Source of the DNA: Lysobacteraceae bacterium | GTDB lineage: Bacteria; Pseudomonadota; Gammaproteobacteria; Xanthomonadales; Wenzhouxiangellaceae | Length of the DNA: 9,002 nucleotides | Direction: 5' to 3' | NCBI GenBank assembly: GCA_020201235.1 | Contig: JAIVHD010000154.1 | Location: 1-9,002 of the forward strand | Part shown: piece after piece, positions 5,749-9,002 of the stretch | How positions within the stretch are numbered: position 1 is the stretch's first letter | Layout of the letters: every line of letters starts with the position of its first letter | Translations under genes and position numbers: made by a program | Notes under the pieces: generated by a model | What the model was told of the DNA's origin: nothing | Seen by the model: the letters and a program-made list of their open reading frames with translations, nothing else | The model's database searches: none

Positions 5749-6900
5749 ATGAACCCATTCGTATCCCATCTTGAGTGTAGTCTCGAAGGCACGCGCGTCG
5801 AGGCCGGGCCGACTTATCGCCTCTCGGAGGCCGGGCGGCCGCTGCTGGTGCGCTATCGGCTCGATGAGGTGGCTGCGGCCGTGGATCGAGATCAGGTTGC
5901 TGCGCGCGACGGAGGGTTTTACAAATGGCGAGAATTGCTGCCGCCGGGCGATTTCGATCGAGTGCCGCGCCTGGGCGAAATCGATACGCCGCTGATCGCG
6001 CTGGACGATGCCGGTTTGCTGACGGTCAAGGATGAGGGACGCTTGCCAACCGGCTCGTTCAAAGCCAGGGGTCTGGCGCTGGCCGTGGCCATGGCGCGCG
6101 AGCTCGGGCTGACCCGGTTGTGCATGCCGTCCAACGGCAATGCCGGCGCGGCGCTGGCGGCGTATGCGACCCGGGCCGGAATACGCTCGCTGGTTTATTG
6201 CCCGGCCGACACGCCGCGCATCAATATCGACGAGACGCGCTTGGCCGGTGCCGAGGTGGTCGAGGTCGACGGCTATATCGACGACTGCGGCAAGCGGCTG
6301 GCCGAGCGCGCCGCCGCCGAGGGCTGGTTCGATGTTTCGACGCTGAAGGAGCCGTACCGGCTGGAGGGCAAGAAAACCATGGGCATCGAGCTTGCGATGC
6401 AATGGGGATGGAGGCTGCCGGACGCGATCTTTTATCCGACCGGCGGCGGCACCGGCCTGATTGGCATGTGGAAAGCCTTTGCCGAAATGCGCGAGCTGGG
6501 CTGGATCGAAGGCCCGCTGCCGAAGATGATCGCGGTGCAAGCCGACGGCTGCGCGCCGATGGTGCGCGCCTGGGAGGCTGGCGAGAACTTCGCCCGTCGC
6601 TGGGAACACGCATCGACCATCGCTGCGGGTATCCGCGTGCCCCAGGCCGTCGGCGACTTCCTGATTCTCAGAGCGGTGCGCGAGTCCGGCGGCACGGCGA
6701 TTGCCGTGTCCGAAGGCGAAATCACACGTTCGTGGATTTCCGTTGCGCGCGAGCACGGCACTTTGCTATGTCCGGAGGGCGCGGCAACGCACGCGGCCTG
6801 GCGACGACTGACCGATTCGGGCTGGCTGGCCGGCGACGCGCGCTCGGTCCTGTTCAACTGCGCGACTGGCTTGAAATATGCCTTGCCGGATGCCGGTTGA
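5749..6900 (+). CDS. threonine synthase-like PLP-dependent enzyme
   Basis: This is a 383-residue fold-type II PLP enzyme of the threonine synthase family, which makes threonine from O-phosphohomoserine. PTGSFKARG carries the PLP lysine (Lys105). SNGNAG (128-133) is the Asn loop binding the cofactor ring, KEPYRLEGKKTMG (from 200) is typical of the actinobacterial/archaeal-type synthase, and PTGGGTGLIG (from 230) is the phosphate-binding Gly loop. The region appears complete to the C-terminus. The N-terminal LECSLEG..GRPLLVRY stretch corresponds to the family's zinc-ribbon-like head, but only one Cys remains. ATG at 5749 is preferred over the in-frame ATG at 5701 because homology begins right after it; neither has a good ribosome binding site. 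It differs from the ~428-residue ThrC of E. coli, so it may be a second or divergent enzyme. It lies 63 bp after the deiminase and may be co-transcribed with it. Confidence 0.85.
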   Translation: MNPFVSHLECSLEGTRVEAGPTYRLSEAGRPLLVRYRLDEVAAAVDRDQVAARDGGFYKWRELLPPGDFDRVPRLGEIDTPLIALDDAGLLTVKDEGRLPTGSFKARGLALAVAMARELGLTRLCMPSNGNAGAALAAYATRAGIRSLVYCPADTPRINIDETRLAGAEVVEVDGYIDDCGKRLAERAAAEGWFDVSTLKEPYRLEGKKTMGIELAMQWGWRLPDAIFYPTGGGTGLIGMWKAFAEMRELGWIEGPLPKMIAVQADGCAPMVRAWEAGENFARRWEHASTIAAGIRVPQAVGDFLILRAVRESGGTAIAVSEGEITRSWISVAREHGTLLCPEGAATHAAWRRLTDSGWLAGDARSVLFNCATGLKYALPDAG

Positions 6901-6987
6901 TGACCACAGGCTAAGAATCGGCGCAATTTCGAGCTGGGTTTAGCGACCCGACTGGTTGATCCCGGGAGGCGCTGGCTGGATGCGGCG

Positions 6988-7064
6988 TCGCTGAAGTCGG
7001 GTGCCCTCTGCTCCGTTCAGCGATCGGTCGACGTCAGGTCCGGCCGCAGCATCAGTCCTGATGC
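6988..7064. repeat. two inverted repeats upstream of icd
   Basis: In the 258-bp gap before icd there are two perfect dyads: TCGCTGAA (6988-6995) with TTCAGCGA (7016-7023) around a 20-nt spacer, and GCATCA-GTCC-TGATGC (7049-7064). Neither has a T-tail. They could be an operator, part of the mRNA leader or a terminator for the upstream gene. I see no open frame of interest in this gap. Confidence 0.3.
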
Positions 7065-7108
7065 GACACGACGCGCCGCGATGTTCGATGCGCTTTGGGC
7101 AGGGAGGC

Positions 7109-7117
7109 TGGTAGACT
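7109..7117 (+). promoter_or_regulatory. possible extended -10 promoter of icd
   Basis: TGG-TAGACT (7109-7117) has the TGn extension and four of six -10 bases, and lies 41 bp upstream of the icd ATG. The -35 position (TGCGCT) is poor, which is tolerated in extended -10 promoters. The icd start is clear from AAAGGA eight bases upstream of the ATG. Confidence 0.35.
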
Positions 7118-7158
7118 ATCGGCATTACCGCAATCCATTCGTTAAGTAAAGGATCAAC

Positions 7159-8292
7159 ATGGCCTATCAGCACGTCAAATTACCGAAATCCGGCAGCCGA
7201 ATCACGATCGAAAACGACCAACTCAAGGTACCCGATGACCCAGTTCTGGGGTTTATCGAAGGAGACGGCATCGGCGTCGACATTACGCCGGCGTGCATGA
7301 AAGTCTGGAACGCTGCCGTGGAAAAAGCCTATGGGGGCAAGCGCCGGGTCCATTGGGCTGAGTTGTTTCTGGGTGAAAAGGCCGCCGGAATTTACGATGG
7401 CGATTATTTTCCAAACGAAACCATGGATGCAATCCGCGACTTGACAGTGGCCATCAAGGGCCCGTTGACGACGCCGGTCGGCGAAGGCTTCCGGTCGCTC
7501 AATGTGTCCTTGCGCCAAACCCTGGAACTGTATGCGTGCGTGCGCCCGGTCAAGTATTACAAGGGCGTGCCCTCGCCGATGAAAAAGCCCGAGGCGCTGG
7601 ATGTCGTAATTTTCCGCGAAAATACCGAAGACGTCTATTCGGGTATCGAGTTCGAGGCGGGTACGCCGGAAAACCGCAAGCTTGCCGATTTTCTGCGCAA
7701 TGAAATGGGCGCGAGCTTTTTCGAAGATGCGGCCCTGGGCGTCAAGCCGATTTCGGCCAAGGGTTCCAAGCTGGCTGCCGAAGAATTTGGCGATATTACG
7801 ATTACCGAAGACGAACTGTGGGAAAAGCACAACGGCAAGCGCCCGGAAGGCAAGATCGTGATTAAGGATCGCATTGCCGACATCATCTTCCAGTTGTTGC
7901 TGCTGCGCCCGGAGGAGTTCGACGTGCTGGCGACGATGAACCTGAATGGCGATTATCTTTCCGACGCGGCAGCAGCGCAGGTCGGCGGTATGGGTATCGC
8001 GCCCGGTGCCAACATGGCCGACCACGTTGCGGTATTTGAGGCCACGCATGGCACAGCCCCCAAATATGCCGGCCAGGACAAGGTCAACCCGTCTTCGCTG
8101 ATGTTTTCCGGCGTGATGATGTTTGACTATATCGGTTGGCCCGAAGTCGGTCGGCTCATTGAGCAGGCATTCGAAAAGGTTGTTGCCGACGGCATTGTGA
8201 CCTACGACTTCGCCCGTCAGGTCGAAGGTGCCACGGAAGTCCCGACCTCGGGCTTTGCCGATGCGCTGGTTGAGGCGATCAAGGCGTCCTGA
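7159..8292 (+). CDS. icd: NADP-dependent isocitrate dehydrogenase with an internal in-frame deletion
   Basis: Isocitrate dehydrogenase converts isocitrate to 2-oxoglutarate in the TCA cycle as a cytoplasmic homodimer. Residues 1-204 run almost in register with E. coli Icd: IEGDGIG, the substrate loop Ser113-Leu-Asn115 with Arg119, Arg129, Arg153 and Tyr160. The second half has [17 protein letters not shown] (metal-binding Asp residues), the [17 protein letters not shown] nucleotide loop and a normal C-terminus. At ~7771 the protein passes from GSK (202-204) straight to LAAEEFG. Relatives have about 40 more residues here, including VHKGNIMKFTEG with catalytic Lys230. The frame is kept, giving 377 instead of ~416 residues. 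Without Lys230 it should be inactive. Ribosome binding site and start are clear. The next gene starts within its stop codon. Confidence 0.93.
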   Translation: MAYQHVKLPKSGSRITIENDQLKVPDDPVLGFIEGDGIGVDITPACMKVWNAAVEKAYGGKRRVHWAELFLGEKAAGIYDGDYFPNETMDAIRDLTVAIKGPLTTPVGEGFRSLNVSLRQTLELYACVRPVKYYKGVPSPMKKPEALDVVIFRENTEDVYSGIEFEAGTPENRKLADFLRNEMGASFFEDAALGVKPISAKGSKLAAEEFGDITITEDELWEKHNGKRPEGKIVIKDRIADIIFQLLLLRPEEFDVLATMNLNGDYLSDAAAAQVGGMGIAPGANMADHVAVFEATHGTAPKYAGQDKVNPSSLMFSGVMMFDYIGWPEVGRLIEQAFEKVVADGIVTYDFARQVEGATEVPTSGFADALVEAIKAS

Positions 8293-9002
8293 TGGAGCGG
8301 CCGGCGGACTGGGCTGAATTCTGCCTGGCCTTGGCCGAACCGGACCCGGTCGACAAGTGTCGCCGGGTTCGTGCGCTGGAGCAGCGGCTGGATTTGGATT
8401 CCTTCGTTTTCGAAGTGGCGGCCGGCAGAGAGCCGCCACCGGTCGGGCGTCCGCACAAGCCCGAGCTTGTCGCGCCGTCGCAACTCGCACGGCGTGGCCT
8501 GGGCAGCGTCTCCGGGCGCATCGCGCTGATCCATGCGGTCGCACACATTGAGTTCAATGCAATCAACCTGGCACTTGATGCGATGCTGCGGTTCCGGGGA
8601 ATGCCGGCGCAGTACTATCGCGACTGGTTCAGCGTCGCGCTGGACGAGGCTCGTCATTTTACGTTGCTTAATGAACGACTGGCCGAGCTCGGTGCCGCGT
8701 ATGGCGACCTGCCGGCCCACAATGGTTTATGGGAAATGGCCGAAAAAACCGCCCATGATCCATTGCTGAGAATGGCGCTGGTGCCGCGCGTCCTCGAGGC
8801 GCGCGGCCTGGACGTGACCCCGGGCATGATCAAGCGCCTGACCCAGGCCGGCGATGCGCGAAGCGTGGCCTGTCTGGAACTGATTCTGGAAGAGGAGGTA
8901 CGTCATGTCGCAATTGGAAGCCGCTGGTTCAAGCATTTGTGCCTCGACCGCGGGGTTGAAGCCGAGGCGACTTTTGCGGCACTGCTCGATGAGTTTTTTA
9001 CC
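8292..9002 (+). CDS. DUF455 family ferritin-like protein (partial, runs off the window)
   Basis: The frame is open from ATG 8292 to the window end (237 codons), and no stop is reached. It matches DUF455 proteins, predicted helical ferritin-like proteins of unknown function. Candidate metal ligands are in the expected places: His85-Ile-Glu87 in VAHIEFNAINLALD, Asp118-Glu119-Ala-Arg-His122, Glu169 in LEARGLDVTPGM, and Glu200-202 with His205 in EEEVRHVAIGSRWF. This spaced Glu / ExxH pattern is that of a carboxylate-bridged di-iron centre; the activity is unknown. The ATG overlaps the icd stop (TGATG), and AAGG lies 7 nt upstream within icd, so translation is probably coupled. Low-complexity Pro residues (48-57) separate a short N-terminal helix region from the core. 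I see no deletion in the visible part. Confidence 0.9.
   Translation, partial: MERPADWAEFCLALAEPDPVDKCRRVRALEQRLDLDSFVFEVAAGREPPPVGRPHKPELVAPSQLARRGLGSVSGRIALIHAVAHIEFNAINLALDAMLRFRGMPAQYYRDWFSVALDEARHFTLLNERLAELGAAYGDLPAHNGLWEMAEKTAHDPLLRMALVPRVLEARGLDVTPGMIKRLTQAGDARSVACLELILEEEVRHVAIGSRWFKHLCLDRGVEAEATFAALLDEFFT

Noticed and set aside
5704..6756. Antisense frame of 350 codons opposite the threonine synthase-like gene
   Set aside because: It mirrors a strongly conserved gene, and its composition is typical of a GC-rich shadow frame.
7180..8544. Long antisense frame (454 codons) across isocitrate dehydrogenase
   Set aside because: It lies opposite well-conserved icd and DUF455 codons, is rich in Arg, Ala and His as expected from the complement of GC-rich coding DNA, and shows no domain or start signal.

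Overview
The window looks like chromosomal DNA of a GC-rich gammaproteobacterium. The evidence is the convergent clpA/infA pair at the left edge, a tRNA-Gly 5' half that I recall as identical to the enterobacterial one, an E. coli-numbered NADP isocitrate dehydrogenase, and a ferritin-like DUF455 protein. In many gammaproteobacteria icd lies close to clpS-clpA-infA, so the neighbourhood looks ancestral. I see no phage, insertion-sequence, CRISPR or plasmid signature.

Layout, left to right. The 3' end of clpA (2-313, +) faces infA (341-559, -) across a small hairpin. A minus-strand glycosyltransferase locus follows. A membrane protein carrying a GtrA domain and a GT39 (PMT/ArnT-like) domain (676-2751) lies directly behind, and in frame with, the N-terminal piece of a GT2 polyprenyl-phosphate sugar synthase (2809-3129). 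The two are separated by one TGA and by the loss of the GT2 catalytic middle. Next is about 440 bp without a convincing protein gene, rich in hairpins and possibly holding a small RNA. It ends in a strong promoter for a tRNA-Gly gene of which only the first 27 nt remain (3570-3596). A small exported protein of unknown function (3799-4119, -) diverges from an arginine deiminase gene (4548-5685, +) that is broken by an internal deletion and frameshift. A threonine-synthase-like PLP enzyme follows (5749-6900, +). Then come isocitrate dehydrogenase (7159-8292, +), open throughout but lacking about 40 internal residues, and a 1-nt-overlapping DUF455 protein (8292 to the window end).

The most striking observation is shared by four loci. 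The GT2 domain, tRNA-Gly, arginine deiminase and isocitrate dehydrogenase have each lost an internal or 3' stretch containing the most conserved, functionally essential part: the DxD segment, the anticodon and T arms, the Glu-Gly-Gly-Asp segment, and the Lys230 segment. Their flanks remain well conserved. Four such losses within about 5 kb, in otherwise healthy-looking DNA, point either to very recent clustered gene decay or, more likely in my view, to a sequence-assembly artefact that drops conserved segments. Raw reads would decide this.

Functionally the genes are mostly independent housekeeping or metabolic units: protein quality control (ClpA), translation initiation (IF-1), envelope glycosylation (GT2-GtrA-GT39), arginine catabolism (arginine deiminase, with a possible FNR/ANR-type site upstream), amino-acid metabolism (threonine-synthase-like) and the TCA cycle (Icd). 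I did not find a recognisable new multi-gene system.
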